DNA of 64,000 bases from the NCBI GenBank assembly GCA_023248635.1, contig JAHFED010000007.1:98942-162941 (forward strand), given 5' to 3'. Shown in pieces: positions 27,562-38,708 of the stretch. This stretch comes from Myxococcales bacterium (GTDB lineage: Bacteria; Myxococcota; UBA727; VGSZ01). The notes under the pieces are model-generated. The model ran no database searches. It was not told the origin of the DNA and saw only the letters and a list, made by a program, of their open reading frames with translations. Positions within the stretch are counted from its first letter, which is position 1; every line of letters starts with the position of its first letter. Made by a program: the position numbers and the translations under genes.

Positions 27562-29193
27562 ATGGCTCGCCCCCTCTGTGGACACCTGGACGACGTCGAT
27601 CTCGACGAGGTGTTGAGGGTGATCGCTTTGTCGCGGCGCTGCGGGCAGCTCGACATCGACGCCGAGAGCCGGGCGGAGCTTCACTTCGTCGGCGGGCGCC
27701 TTGTGCGGGCCCGGCTGCACGAGAGCCGTGAAACCTTGGGGGCGCTGCTGGTGCGTGTGGGCGTGCTCAACGCCAGCGATCTCCTGGGTCGCACCGACAG
27801 CGAGACCCTCGAAGAAGTGGTCCGGCGAGCGGAGCTGGTGCGCCTCGACGCCCATCTCTTGGTCAAGGTCGACGACGTCATTGCCGAGCAGCTCGCCGCC
27901 GCCCTGCGGCGGGTGTTGCAGCAGCGTCAGGGGTCTTTTTCCTTCCGCCTCACCCCCGACGCCGTCCCTCCCCGGCGCTACGCCAGCGACACGGCCTTCA
28001 CCCTCCCCTCGGGCATCGACGCCGAAGAAGTGGCCCGCGAGGCCAAGCGACGCCGCAGCGACCGCAAGAGCGACGCCCCGGCTTCCCTCCCGCCCCAGCG
28101 GCCCACCCGCAGCCCCAACAAGGAGGTCGTCGTCGTCGACGACGACCCCGCTTTTCTGGCGGGCGTGGAACGCACCCTGGGCGAGGCCGGCGTCCCGGTA
28201 CAGACCCTGACGTCGGCGCGGGAAGTCATCTCCAAGCTCGGGGCGCTCTTTGCCCAAGGGCTGAGGGCCCTCGTCGTCGATCTCGTCATGCCCCGCAGCA
28301 ACGGGCGCGGGATCCTCGGTGGGCTCGAGGTGCTGCGCGCCGCCCAGCGGCTCGGACACGCCGATCGGGTGTTCCTGGCCTTCGACGACGTCCACGGCGA
28401 CGCTGCTGCGCTGGCCCTTGCTCTCGGCGCGGCGGGGGTGTTGGTGAAGCCCCCCGACAGCGAAGGCCTGCCGTCGTTTTGGAACCCCGTCCTGTTGCAG
28501 CTCGATCGACCGCCGCTGGTCGCCGCTGGCTTCGATCTGGCCAAAGAGCTGCAGCACGAGCTGCGTGAGCACCGCGACGAGTGGACGACCGCTGGCCGCC
28601 GCAGCCTCGACGACGCCACCCACAGCCTCGCCACCCTCAAGGCTCTGCTGGGAGAGCTCAACAGCCCTTCCTTCGACGAAGAAATCCCCCTGCTGATCTT
28701 GCGCTTCACCTCCGCCTTCTTCGTGCGCGGGGCCCTGTTCACGGTGCACCGGCATCTGCCGGTGGAAGAAAACGGCGGCGTTGAGCACGGCACCGATGAG
28801 CTCTTGGGGCTGGGTGGCTTCGGCTTCGGTGGCAACGATCCGGGGCGCTTGGTGCGCAGCATTCGCCTGCCCCTCGAGGCAGACACCGTCTTCACCCGCG
28901 CCATCGCCGAGCGCTGCGGCGTGCGCCAACCTTTGTGGGAGAGCCCGTGGAACACCCGGCTGCTGACGACGCTGGGTGGCCCCCACCCGCGGGAGGTCTA
29001 TACGGCCCCCTTGCTCTCTCCCCAGGGCATCGAGTGCGTGCTCTACGCCGACAACGCCACAGAGCCCCGCCCCTTTCCCGACATCGCCCTGCTCGAGATC
29101 TTTTTGCAGCAAGCCGCGGCGGCCATGGAGCGCGCCACACTCTCGCGCGAGCTCTCGACCCTGCGCGCATCTCAACCGCCCCGATCGATCTGA
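27562..29193 (+). CDS. PATAN/DUF4388-REC multidomain regulator
   Basis: A 543-residue protein. The first 100 residues ('LCGHLDDVDLDEVLRVIALSRRCGQLDI...ELHFVGGRLVRARL') match the PATAN/DUF4388 pattern, read here as blocks. A receiver domain starts near residue 190 ('EVVVVDDDPAFLAGV', phospho-acceptor Asp in 'ALVVDLVMPRSNGRG', Lys in 'GVLVKPP'). The C-terminal 200 residues resemble a GAF-like sensor ending with 'LEIFLQQAAAAME'. There is no kinase or DNA-binding output, so it may act by protein contact. The ATG at 27562 lies just after the twin palindromes. The upstream Ser/Thr kinase may be functionally linked. Confidence 0.8.
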   Translation: MARPLCGHLDDVDLDEVLRVIALSRRCGQLDIDAESRAELHFVGGRLVRARLHESRETLGALLVRVGVLNASDLLGRTDSETLEEVVRRAELVRLDAHLLVKVDDVIAEQLAAALRRVLQQRQGSFSFRLTPDAVPPRRYASDTAFTLPSGIDAEEVAREAKRRRSDRKSDAPASLPPQRPTRSPNKEVVVVDDDPAFLAGVERTLGEAGVPVQTLTSAREVISKLGALFAQGLRALVVDLVMPRSNGRGILGGLEVLRAAQRLGHADRVFLAFDDVHGDAAALALALGAAGVLVKPPDSEGLPSFWNPVLLQLDRPPLVAAGFDLAKELQHELREHRDEWTTAGRRSLDDATHSLATLKALLGELNSPSFDEEIPLLILRFTSAFFVRGALFTVHRHLPVEENGGVEHGTDELLGLGGFGFGGNDPGRLVRSIRLPLEADTVFTRAIAERCGVRQPLWESPWNTRLLTTLGGPHPREVYTAPLLSPQGIECVLYADNATEPRPFPDIALLEIFLQQAAAAMERATLSRELSTLRASQPPRSI

Positions 29194-29265
29194 GGTGTTC
29201 ATGATTGTCTCCTCGCCAAGCGTTGCCCCTGCTCTGCGTGGCCCCCCCAGAACGCTCGGCGCGTC

Positions 29266-30696
29266 ATGACGACGACGACGAGCGCTTCGCCGGCACCTGC
29301 TCAGCATGATGATCTCCGCGCCCGCGCCAAGGCCCTGCGCCGCGCGGTCGACGAGCTGCAGCGACACGCCCCCTATGCGCACGCCTTTGCCCAGCAGCGC
29401 TCCGGCAATGTCTTTCGCGCTTCGACCAAGACCCAAGCCATCGAACCCGTCGACCCCGTGAGCGGCGTGGTGTTGTCGGCCTGGACCGGGCGCACCCTGC
29501 TCGAAGTCTCGGTCCCCGCCTGCGACGACGAAAGCCTGCGAGGAGCCACGGCCCGGCTGGTGGAGCTGGTGGCCAAAGAAGGCGTCGTCGTCGACGGACC
29601 CCAGATCGATCCCGGGCCCGTCATCGAGGCCGACCAGGTCGTCGTCGAAGCCGTGCCCGCCGACGGCCTCTCGCTCGAGGATCGGCTCGCGCGCATGGTG
29701 GCTCTCAAGGACCGCATCCACGCCAAGGATAGGCGCGTGAAGAACGCCGTCGCCCGCGGCACCCAGGTGCGGACCGAAGAGCTCTTCGTGTCGTCGACGA
29801 AGCGCCTGTGGCAGGACCTGCGCCGCGGTGAAACGGTGTGCCTGATCGTCATGGAGCAGGACGGCAAGATGGCCGATCTCCACGGCGGCCGCGGTCGGCA
29901 GGGCGGCGCCGAGCACCTGGGCCTCGCCGATCACGACGTCGACGAATTGGTCGAGGATTGCGGGCGGCTGCTGCATGCCACCCGCGTCGAGGGCGGGCTG
30001 TGGGACTGCGTCTTTCTCCCCGACATGGCGGGCTTGTTCGCCCACGAAGCCTTTGGTCACGGCACCGAAGCCGACATGTTCACCCGCAAGCGCGCCCGAG
30101 GTGCTGCGTTCATGGGCAAGCCGGTGGCGTCGTCGTTGGTCGACATGTTCGACGATCCGAGCCTCGCTGGCGAAGCGGGTTCCTTCTTCTTCGACCACGA
30201 GGGGCAGCCGGCGTCGCGCACGCAGATCATCACCAAGGGCATTCTCACGGCGCCGATGACCGACCTCGTCAGCGCGCTGAAGCTCGGCGTGCCCCGCTCG
30301 GCCAATGGGCGGCGCGAGAGCGTGCAGCGCAAGGCCTATACGCGCATGACCAACACCGTGTTTGGGCCGGGGACCTCGAAGGTCGACGACATGATCGCCT
30401 CCCTCGACCACGGCTTGGTGGTGCGCCACGCGCGCAACGGCATGGAGGACCCCAAGGGCTGGGGCATCCAGTGCGAGGCCTATCTCGCCGAGGAAGTCCG
30501 CGGCGGCAAAAAGACCGGCAAGGTGTTCTCCCCCGTCGTCGTCACCGGCTACGTGCCCGACCTGTTGATGAGCATCAGCGCCGTCGGCGACGCCTGCGAG
30601 ATTGGCGGGCTCGGCATGTGTGGCAAGGGCTACAAAGAGTGGGTCAAGGTCACCGACGGCGGACCCGCCTTGAAGCTGAAAGCGCGGGTCGCCTGA
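29266..30696 (+). CDS. tldD: TldD-type metalloprotease
   Basis: A 476-residue TldD/PmbA family protease subunit. The zinc site HEAFGH is at residues 260-265, followed by GTEAD, as in TldD. Further family blocks are 'MGKPVASSLVDMFDDPSLAGEAGSFFFDHEG' (in part), 'GVPRSANGRRES' and 'DLLMSISAVGDACEIGG'. TldD works with TldE as a heterodimer that trims peptides such as microcins in E. coli. The physiological substrate here is unknown. Its stop overlaps the next start (TGATG). An N-terminal extension of about 15 residues is low complexity. Confidence 0.92.
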   Translation: MTTTTSASPAPAQHDDLRARAKALRRAVDELQRHAPYAHAFAQQRSGNVFRASTKTQAIEPVDPVSGVVLSAWTGRTLLEVSVPACDDESLRGATARLVELVAKEGVVVDGPQIDPGPVIEADQVVVEAVPADGLSLEDRLARMVALKDRIHAKDRRVKNAVARGTQVRTEELFVSSTKRLWQDLRRGETVCLIVMEQDGKMADLHGGRGRQGGAEHLGLADHDVDELVEDCGRLLHATRVEGGLWDCVFLPDMAGLFAHEAFGHGTEADMFTRKRARGAAFMGKPVASSLVDMFDDPSLAGEAGSFFFDHEGQPASRTQIITKGILTAPMTDLVSALKLGVPRSANGRRESVQRKAYTRMTNTVFGPGTSKVDDMIASLDHGLVVRHARNGMEDPKGWGIQCEAYLAEEVRGGKKTGKVFSPVVVTGYVPDLLMSISAVGDACEIGGLGMCGKGYKEWVKVTDGGPALKLKARVA

Positions 30697-32024
30697 TGAG
30701 CCTGCTCGAGCGCCTGCGACAGGCCCTGCAACACGACGCCCGCTTCTCGGCCTGGCAGGTCGCAAGCACCCGCGGACGCAGCACCCAGCGCTACGACGTC
30801 TTCGGCGTCCCCGAGGCCCGCCGGGTCGTCGAGACCGAGACCACCGAAGTGCGCGTGCACCTGCAGCACGAGGGAGGCACCCACATCGGCGAAAGCAGCT
30901 TCGTCGTCGACGGCACCGCCTCTCTGCATGGGCAGCTCGACGCCGCCTTTGCCCGCGCCCGCTTGGTGAAGAACAAGGCCTGGACCCTCCCGGGACCCCA
31001 AGCCCAGCTGCACGTCGACGCCAGCGACGCTCGCATCATCGAAGGCGCCAGCGAGGCCTGCGACGAGATCATGAGCGGGATCGCTGCGGCCCTGTCGTCG
31101 TCGTCGTCGTCGTCGTCCTCGTCGGCAGCGGTGCAGTGCTGTGCCGCTGAGGCCTTCTGTGATTTCCGGCGCGTGCACCTGGTGAACTCGCTGGGTCTGG
31201 ATCGCAGCCGCGAAGACACCGCCGCCTACGTCGAATATGTGCTCCTGGCCCGGGCTCTCTCCGGAGCGGCCAGCGACGAGACCGAGACCTACCAATCGAC
31301 CCGCGCCCGCCGTCTCACTCAGCTGGGACTGCTCGAGCGCGTCGAGGCCGATGCCCGCGCGGCCAGCCTGGCCCTTACAGCCACGGTGCCCGGCAGCGGC
31401 GTCGTCGACGTCGTCCTGTCTGAGCAAGGGGTCGATGAGATCTACGACGCCTTCGTGGCCCACGCGTCAGGTGCGGCGGCGTGGGAGGGCTGGTCGAAGC
31501 TGCAGCTGGGCAAGCCCGTCGTCGACGATCGCCTCGGCGATCCTCTCTCGCTCACCTCCGATCCGACCGTCGCCGGTGGCCTGTCGTCCTTTGCCTTCGA
31601 TGAGCTCGGGCTCTCGGGTCTCAAGGTCGACGTGGTCAGCGAGGGCGTATTCGTGGGGCGTCCCCTGGATCAACGCCACGCCTGCTGGCTCGATCAGCCG
31701 GCGTCGTCGTCGTGGGGCAACGTGGTGATCGGCTCTGGCGCCTCGAGTGCCGCCGAGCTGATGACCCGCGCAGAGCGAGAGCTGCTGCACCTCACGCGCT
31801 TCTCCCAGCTGTCGCCGCACCCGACCACCGGGGCCTTCTCTGGTGAGATCCGACTCGGCACCGTCGTCGGTGGCGAAGGCCGATCGATCCGCGGGGGCAG
31901 CATCACCGGCAACGTCTTCGACGCCTTCCGCCGCGCCCGCTTCTCGATGGAGCGAAGCGTCCGCGGTCGTCTGCATGGACCCCGGTGGTTGCGCCTCGAC
32001 GCCATTGCCCTCACCGGCGGCTGA
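30696..32024 (+). CDS. tldE: TldE/PmbA-type protease partner subunit
   Basis: A 442-residue partner of TldD, lacking the HExxxH site as expected. It matches in the C-terminal half: 'LLHLTRFSQLSPHPTTGAFSGEIRLGTVVGGEGRSIRGGSITGNVFDAF', seen here in pieces. A run of nine Ser occurs near residue 137, encoded by a TCG/TCC repeat; it is odd for the family and is probably a composition effect. ATG 30696 overlaps the tldD stop, so the two subunits are translationally coupled. It is more divergent from the family than TldD. Confidence 0.85.
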   Translation: MSLLERLRQALQHDARFSAWQVASTRGRSTQRYDVFGVPEARRVVETETTEVRVHLQHEGGTHIGESSFVVDGTASLHGQLDAAFARARLVKNKAWTLPGPQAQLHVDASDARIIEGASEACDEIMSGIAAALSSSSSSSSSSAAVQCCAAEAFCDFRRVHLVNSLGLDRSREDTAAYVEYVLLARALSGAASDETETYQSTRARRLTQLGLLERVEADARAASLALTATVPGSGVVDVVLSEQGVDEIYDAFVAHASGAAAWEGWSKLQLGKPVVDDRLGDPLSLTSDPTVAGGLSSFAFDELGLSGLKVDVVSEGVFVGRPLDQRHACWLDQPASSSWGNVVIGSGASSAAELMTRAERELLHLTRFSQLSPHPTTGAFSGEIRLGTVVGGEGRSIRGGSITGNVFDAFRRARFSMERSVRGRLHGPRWLRLDAIALTGG

Positions 32025-32044
32025 TCGCCGCGGCGACGCGTCTT

Positions 32045-32258
32045 ATCCCGCGTCCCCTTGATGTTCGACCGCGTTCCGAGCTGGGAAAGACGCGGGATGA
32101 TGCGCGTGAAGCGCGCCCGCGGAACGCGGAGTTGGTGGGGGGCCCCGCGTCCGGCTCTGCCGGCGCGGGGGGAGGTCTGCATCAGACCTCCCAGAAGAGC
32201 ATCCCCGACGGAGCTGAACGAGACCGCTCCGCGGTCGAAGTTCAGCGAGATCGGGGAT
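32045..32258. repeat. Composite repeat array: two family B elements around two hairpins
   Basis: The 267-bp gap after tldE holds two family B copies, ATCCCGCG...CGCGGGAT (32045-32098) and ATCCCCGACGGAGCTGAAC...GGGGAT (32201-32258). Between them lie CCCCGCG/CGCGGGG (32143-32170) and a perfect 9-bp stem GGAGGTCTG/CAGACCTCC with a 3-base loop (32171-32191). The last resembles the third hairpin of family A. No gene is seen in it. Confidence 0.85.
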
Positions 32259-32291
32259 TATCTGTCGTGGTTACATGCGGATAAATGCTAT

Positions 32292-33569
32292 TTATTGACT
32301 CAACTCAGCCGCAAGTATTTTACGCCTGTTGATTTTGTCTTCTGCATCGACCACATGGGCAGCGTACTCGTCACTGCTCCCAGCGTAATAACGGCCGAAG
32401 TCGCTGGGGTGGCACAGGCCCGCGTCGACGTCGCTCTGGACCTCCTCGAAGTTCCTGAACGGCTCCGGTGCGGATGTATTGCCGCTCCGGTCCTCCACGA
32501 CAGCATATCCTTCCGGAACTTCAAGTTCAGTGCCATTCAGGGGCTGGATATACGCCAGGTGCTCATCGGTAAACACGATGGCTATTCCTTGGAGCGGGTC
32601 GTAGGAAACGGTGCAGGCACTTCCGCGGATGCCGATGGTCGCAACCGGCGTCGATACAGAGAAATCGGATCGTGAAAGAGAAGGCGGGTTTACATACGGC
32701 TTCTTCATCTTGACGACGCCTGCATCGAGTTGGCTTTGGAACTTATTCACGTCTTTTGCAGCTTCCGCCACGACGAATTTGTTCAGGTGCAAAGTCGTCA
32801 GCTCAAGTAGTTTGACGGTGCCGCCGACGAAGGTGAGACTGGCCTCTGCATCGATGTCGGTGGCGATGAGATCGCCGACCTGCAGCTGCATGCCGACCGT
32901 CGCGGTCAGTCTGATCCTGTTTCGGATGACCACCACTTCTCCCGAGACCGAGCCAATGGTCGGAACCTCCGCCGCCGGTTGAACAGGCGCTGGAGCAGGT
33001 GGTTCGCTCGGCGGCGGATTTTCCGGCGGCTGGGTCGGTTCATCCGGCGGCGGAGGTTCATCCGGCGGGAGATCCGGCGGTTCATCGGCGTCGACGCAAA
33101 CGCAGCCAGGACACTCAGCGCCGATCTGATGGGCCGCTTTGTACGCTTCTTTGAGGGCCTCATCGTCACCGAACGGATAAAGGTCATAGCACATGAAGTA
33201 GTCGTTATCACCCCGAGTGAGGAAACAGCTGCAGCCGGTTTCCTCGTAGTAATCATCGATGCATTGCGCGCAATCGGCACTGGCAGCCCCGCCCATCGGC
33301 TTCGGCTGGCGTGCCCGTTGGGAGGGCAGCGTTCCCTCGGGCGTCAAGTGTTGCAGCGCCGCAGTGGCGACGACGTCGTTGCCGTCGTAGCGCGCGGCGC
33401 CCGCCTGGACGATGCCGACGGACGCCGGCGCCTCCGCGTCCCTGTTCCGCCTGGCGCCCCCGTCGGCCGCGCCCCAGCACCCGGCCAGCGCACCGACGAC
33501 GATGGCAATGCCGATCGGTAGATGGAGACGCCCCGAGATGGGCGCTGGCACGGGACCACCGAGCGACAT
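32292..33569 (-). CDS. FecR-domain lipoprotein
   Basis: A 425-residue surface or periplasmic lipoprotein. The leader is 'IGIAIVVGALAGC' with Cys31 lipidated. A Cys-rich part around residues 100-165 ('CAQCIDDYYEETGCSCFL', 'CPGCVCVD') and a Pro/Asp/Glu linker of about 45 residues follow. The FecR-like domain is near 'SGEVVVIRNRIRLTATVGMQLQVGDLIATD' and 'FSVSTPVATIGIRGSACTVSYD', in which 'TIGIRGS' is the hallmark. The start ATG 33569 sits just before the leader; reading further upstream would translate a repeat A copy. Base composition is less GC-rich than the window average, and repeats bound it on both sides. Confidence 0.82.
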   Translation of the reverse strand: MSLGGPVPAPISGRLHLPIGIAIVVGALAGCWGAADGGARRNRDAEAPASVGIVQAGAARYDGNDVVATAALQHLTPEGTLPSQRARQPKPMGGAASADCAQCIDDYYEETGCSCFLTRGDNDYFMCYDLYPFGDDEALKEAYKAAHQIGAECPGCVCVDADEPPDLPPDEPPPPDEPTQPPENPPPSEPPAPAPVQPAAEVPTIGSVSGEVVVIRNRIRLTATVGMQLQVGDLIATDIDAEASLTFVGGTVKLLELTTLHLNKFVVAEAAKDVNKFQSQLDAGVVKMKKPYVNPPSLSRSDFSVSTPVATIGIRGSACTVSYDPLQGIAIVFTDEHLAYIQPLNGTELEVPEGYAVVEDRSGNTSAPEPFRNFEEVQSDVDAGLCHPSDFGRYYAGSSDEYAAHVVDAEDKINRRKILAAELSQ

Positions 33570-33601
33570 GAGCGTCGAAGCTGAACGGTGAAAACGGGGC
33601 T

Positions 33602-33752
33602 CTAGCAGGCTGCTGAAAAACGAAGTTTTGAGGCAGACGCGTGCTTGGGAGGGAGGCTCGTCGAGGCTTCGCCTCGACGAGGGAGGGTCTGGGACAGACC
33701 CTCCGGAAGTACAGCAGGGTGCGAAAAACGGAGTTTTTCCGCACCCTGCTAG
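33602..33752. repeat. Four-hairpin repeat (family A) between two lipoprotein genes
   Basis: A 151-bp copy almost identical to that at 22624-22774, in the same orientation. Its ends read CTCTAGCAGG and CCCTGCTAGAG, giving a 10-bp terminal inverted repeat. Differences from the pilB copy are few (for example GTGCTTGG against GTCCTTGG, and GTACAGCAGG against GTACCGCAGG). It begins 14 bp downstream of the small lipoprotein stop and 32 bp upstream of the FecR-protein start. Confidence 0.95.
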
Positions 33753-33766
33753 AGTTGCCGCTTTTC

Positions 33767-34255
33767 TCATGGTGTCTCCGCAACATCGAAGCTTAGGATC
33801 TCGCCTCGTACCAGCTCATCCAATGCGACATCGAAATCGACCTGTGCGCGATAAGACTGATCATCGATCGCCCTGATCTCGATCAAATCGGCATAAAGAT
33901 ACCCGCTCGTCGCCACCGTCAACACGACGTCCGCGAGCTCGTCTTGCCCGATCGGCGTGCTTCCCGCCAACGAGACTTGCAGCACCGATGGCTGGGGAAC
34001 GTGCAACGCAACCTCGCCATACTTCGCCGCCAATGATGCTTCAATCAACTGCAGTGAATTGGATGCGCCGACGAGGATGCGGTTATTGGCACAGTCGGGG
34101 TCAAGGATCTTTTCGACATGAGCTTTACTCTCACTTTCACTGCAGGCCAATGCTGGCAACAGAGCAGCGATCAGGCACAAGCCGGTGATGGGGCGGAGTG
34201 TCAATTTCAACCTCGGTGGCCGGAGCGCGTGAATCACCTTAGCGAGAGTACACAT
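33767..34255 (-). CDS. Small lipoprotein, unknown
   Basis: A 162-residue protein with a long basic leader and hydrophobic core 'PITGLCLIAALLPALAC', with Cys38 as lipidation site and 'SESESK' after it. The rest contains no motif I know. Its end is followed directly by a repeat A copy, and its codons are less GC-biased than most of the window. It lies upstream of the FecR lipoprotein on the same strand, so the two may be functionally linked. Function unknown. Confidence 0.7.
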   Translation of the reverse strand: MCTLAKVIHALRPPRLKLTLRPITGLCLIAALLPALACSESESKAHVEKILDPDCANNRILVGASNSLQLIEASLAAKYGEVALHVPQPSVLQVSLAGSTPIGQDELADVVLTVATSGYLYADLIEIRAIDDQSYRAQVDFDVALDELVRGEILSFDVAETP

Positions 34256-34309
34256 AGGGTCAGGCCAGAATGTTGGTGCGTCCGCATCAGCGGCGATCGA
34301 GCCTGAGTT

Positions 34310-35056
34310 TCAGGCGCCGCTCGAGACCGCAGCGCCCTGGTGGGCAGCGTAGAGCGCCGGGAGGAAGTGGGGGATGTTGCCCACCTCTTCGACGTTGTGG
34401 CGGATCCAGGCTTCGAGCAGGGCCTGGTGTTGCCAGCGGATGATCTGCAGGGGCAGACGCAGCAGGGGGTCGGTGGTGCCGATGGTCTGCTCGACGACCA
34501 TGCGCATGCCCTCGGCGGTGCGCACGAAGCGCTCGTTCATGTGGGCCACGGCGACGTCGCCGAGGCGGATCTCCATCTCGAAGCCCGACTCATCGACCTT
34601 CATCACGTGAAAGATGTCGTCGATGAGAAAATCGGGATTGCGTTGGAAGGCTTCGACGATGTGAAAGCGACAGCCCGGACCAAAGGGGCCATCGATCTTG
34701 AAGTGAATGTGATCGCGCGGGTGCCAGTAGCGGTAGGCGATGACGTCGTCGTTGCCGTGCCACGAGAGCTTCTGGTCGACGTGGCCGAGGTACCAGAGCA
34801 TCATCGCCGGCGTGATGCCGACCCAGGGGGCGTGGGTGATGGTGCGTCGTTGGCGGCCGTCGCCGAGGTCTTCGACGTGCACCTGCGCCGTGGCCACCTC
34901 GCGCATCGCCCAATCGATGGCGATGGGCTCGAGGGGCATCCAGGGGGGCCCGGCTGGGTCTGGGCGCGCCGGGGCAGACGCACAGGCTCCGTCGACGAGC
35001 GCTCCTCCAGCGGCGGCGGCGGTCAAAGCCAGAACCTCACGACGGGTGCAAGACAT
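34310..35056 (-). CDS. PhlG-like (DAPG hydrolase family) secreted protein
   Basis: A 248-residue protein with a twin-arginine-type leader (TRREVLALTAAAAGGA). It has the family block 'MMLWYLGHVDQKLSWHGNDDVIAYRYWHPRDHIHF' (His and Asp-rich, read here in part). The PhlG family splits C-C bonds in phloroglucinols with a metal site. Here only the fold is inferred, and the substrate is unknown. The start at 35056 has GGAGG just upstream. It diverges from the acyl-CoA dehydrogenase gene with 76 bp between the starts, suggesting shared control. 'Cys' near residue 25 could also make it a lipoprotein. Confidence 0.72.
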   Translation of the reverse strand: MSCTRREVLALTAAAAGGALVDGACASAPARPDPAGPPWMPLEPIAIDWAMREVATAQVHVEDLGDGRQRRTITHAPWVGITPAMMLWYLGHVDQKLSWHGNDDVIAYRYWHPRDHIHFKIDGPFGPGCRFHIVEAFQRNPDFLIDDIFHVMKVDESGFEMEIRLGDVAVAHMNERFVRTAEGMRMVVEQTIGTTDPLLRLPLQIIRWQHQALLEAWIRHNVEEVGNIPHFLPALYAAHQGAAVSSGA

Positions 35057-35132
35057 GCGGCCTCCTCGAGCGGAGGTGGAGTCATAGCGCGCTCGGTTGA
35101 CGGACGGAGCAGCGCCTCCCATCGTCGTCGTC

Positions 35133-36791
<1,659 letters not shown>

Positions 36792-36794
36792 TTC

Positions 36795-38666
36795 TCAAAT
36801 CTGATCGATGCGCTTGTTCTCGAGGGCTTCGCCGATGCGCCGGGTCATGCGCCGCTGGGCAAACGACGTCGTCACCTGATCCAGGGCCTCGGTGGCTTCC
36901 TGCAAGACATGACGGTTGTCGCCGGTGATGGCTTGTTCCAGCGCCAGCATGGTGGCGTCGATGCTGGTGCGCTCCCCCGGCTCGAGCAGCGCGCCGTCGT
37001 CGTCGAGGGCCTTGTGGGTGGCCTGCAACACGCGCCGGGCCTCGACCCGCTTTTCGATGAGCAGGCGCTCGGTGATGTCGGCTTCGGCGTTGTCGATGCT
37101 GGCCAGCAACATCTCTTCGACCTCGGCATCGGTGAGCCCGTAGCTGGGCTTGACCTCGATGGACTGCACCGCACCCGTGGCCTGCTCCGTCGCCGTCACC
37201 GTCAAGAGACCATCGGCGTCGAGCTGAAAGCTCACTTGCACCCGCGCCAGACCCGCACCCAGGGCTGGGATGCCCCGCAGCCGAAAGCGGGCCAGCGACT
37301 TGTTGTGCTCGACCTTCTCGCGCTCGCCCTGCAGCACGTGAATGTCCATGGCGGTCTGCTGATCGGCGTAGGTCGTGAAGGTGTGGGTGGCCGAACAGGG
37401 AATGGTGGCGTTGCGGGTGATGAGCTTGTCGACGACGCCGCCCATGGTCTCGACGCCCAGCGACAGGGGGGTGACGTCGAGCAGGAGCATGTCGCGCTCA
37501 TCGCTGCCCGAGAGCAAAGCGGCCTGCAAAGCAGCACCCGCGGCGACCACCTCGTCGGGGTGGGCATCCAGCAAGGGATCGCGCCCAAAGAACTCCCGGG
37601 CAAAGGCCCGCACCAGGGGCACTCGGGTGGAGCCACCGACGAGAATGACGCCGTCGAGCGCGGCGGGGGTCAAACCGGCGTCGACGAGGGCGCGCTCGCA
37701 AGGTCCGGCGCAGCGGTTGATGACCGGGAGCATCAGGGCGTCGAGCTCGGCTCGCGTGAGCGAGAAGGCCACCGATCGCCGCTCTTTATCAACATCTAGA
37801 AAGCCAGATACTTCGACGGATTCACGTACAGTCAATATCTCCTTGGCCGAGCGGGCCATCTGCAGGGCCTGCTGCGTCTGCTGCGGCGTCGCCGTCGTCG
37901 ACAGTCCAACGGCGTCGAGGATCCGGCGGGCAATGGGCCAGTCGAAGTCGTCGCCGCCCAGCGCGGTGTCCCCGGCTGTCGCTCGGACTCGAAAGAGCCC
38001 GCGATCAAAGGTCAAAATAGAGACATCAAATGTGCCACCGCCGAGGTCGAATACGGCATAGGTGCCCTGGCCGCGACCCTGGGCTTCCTTGTCGAGTCCA
38101 TAGGCCAAGGCCGCCGCCGTCGGTTCGGCGAGCAGGCGCAACACGTTGAAGCCAGCGAGGCGGCCGGCGTCTCGGGTGGCCTGGCGCTGGGCGTCGTCGA
38201 AGTAGGCGGGAACGGTGATGACGGCGTCGGCGACGGCGCCGCCGCCGAGCACGTCCTCGGCTCGGTCTTTCAAGGCCTTGAGCACGTAGGCGGCGACCTC
38301 CACCGGGGTCGAGGCCCGCACCCCACCGCTCCCATCGGGCACTTGAAAAAGCACCTGCCGGTCGTCGTCGGAATCGACCAACAGGTAGTTGCGGGCGCCG
38401 TCGACCAGGTGGGCGGCAGCGGCGGCGCGTCCCTTGCCCATGAAGCGCTTGGTCGACGTCAGCAGGGCCCCAGGCTGGCTCCGGGCGGCGGCGAAGGCGT
38501 CGAAGCCAACGACGGCGCCCTGTGTCTGGGCTTCGGCGAAAAACACTGCTGAGGGCAGGCGCCCTTCGCCATTTTCGTCGAGGAGGATGCGCGGTGGCGC
38601 TCCGGCTCCCGCCACGGCAATGAGGGAGTAGGTGGTTCCGAGATCGATGCCGACGGCGTGGGCCAT
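36795..38666 (-). CDS. hscA: Hsp70-family chaperone, HscA type
   Basis: A 623-residue ATPase chaperone. It has '[13 protein letters not shown]', '[13 protein letters not shown]', '[14 protein letters not shown]' and the substrate-domain block '[17 protein letters not shown]'. The last, with '[27 protein letters not shown]' in pieces, matches HscA rather than DnaK. HscA assists Fe-S cluster transfer from IscU with HscB. No iscS, iscU, hscB or fdx gene is adjacent, which is atypical. Start ATG 38666 follows from the DLGTT start. The neighbours on both sides are unrelated. Confidence 0.9.
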   Translation of the reverse strand: MAHAVGIDLGTTYSLIAVAGAGAPPRILLDENGEGRLPSAVFFAEAQTQGAVVGFDAFAAARSQPGALLTSTKRFMGKGRAAAAAHLVDGARNYLLVDSDDDRQVLFQVPDGSGGVRASTPVEVAAYVLKALKDRAEDVLGGGAVADAVITVPAYFDDAQRQATRDAGRLAGFNVLRLLAEPTAAALAYGLDKEAQGRGQGTYAVFDLGGGTFDVSILTFDRGLFRVRATAGDTALGGDDFDWPIARRILDAVGLSTTATPQQTQQALQMARSAKEILTVRESVEVSGFLDVDKERRSVAFSLTRAELDALMLPVINRCAGPCERALVDAGLTPAALDGVILVGGSTRVPLVRAFAREFFGRDPLLDAHPDEVVAAGAALQAALLSGSDERDMLLLDVTPLSLGVETMGGVVDKLITRNATIPCSATHTFTTYADQQTAMDIHVLQGEREKVEHNKSLARFRLRGIPALGAGLARVQVSFQLDADGLLTVTATEQATGAVQSIEVKPSYGLTDAEVEEMLLASIDNAEADITERLLIEKRVEARRVLQATHKALDDDGALLEPGERTSIDATMLALEQAITGDNRHVLQEATEALDQVTTSFAQRRMTRRIGEALENKRIDQI

Positions 38667-38708
38667 GGCCAGCCCTAACCCGCAGGAAGGCAAAGCAACA
38701 GGCGCCCC

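Noticed and set aside
31090..31125. Frameshift in tldE at the run of TCG repeats
   Set aside because: The frame stays open on both sides and the C-terminal family blocks follow in the same frame; the run simply encodes nine Ser.
32292..33770. Longer version of the FecR lipoprotein starting at 33770
   Set aside because: The extra 67 residues are the translation of a repeat A copy; the leader and lipobox support the start at 33569.
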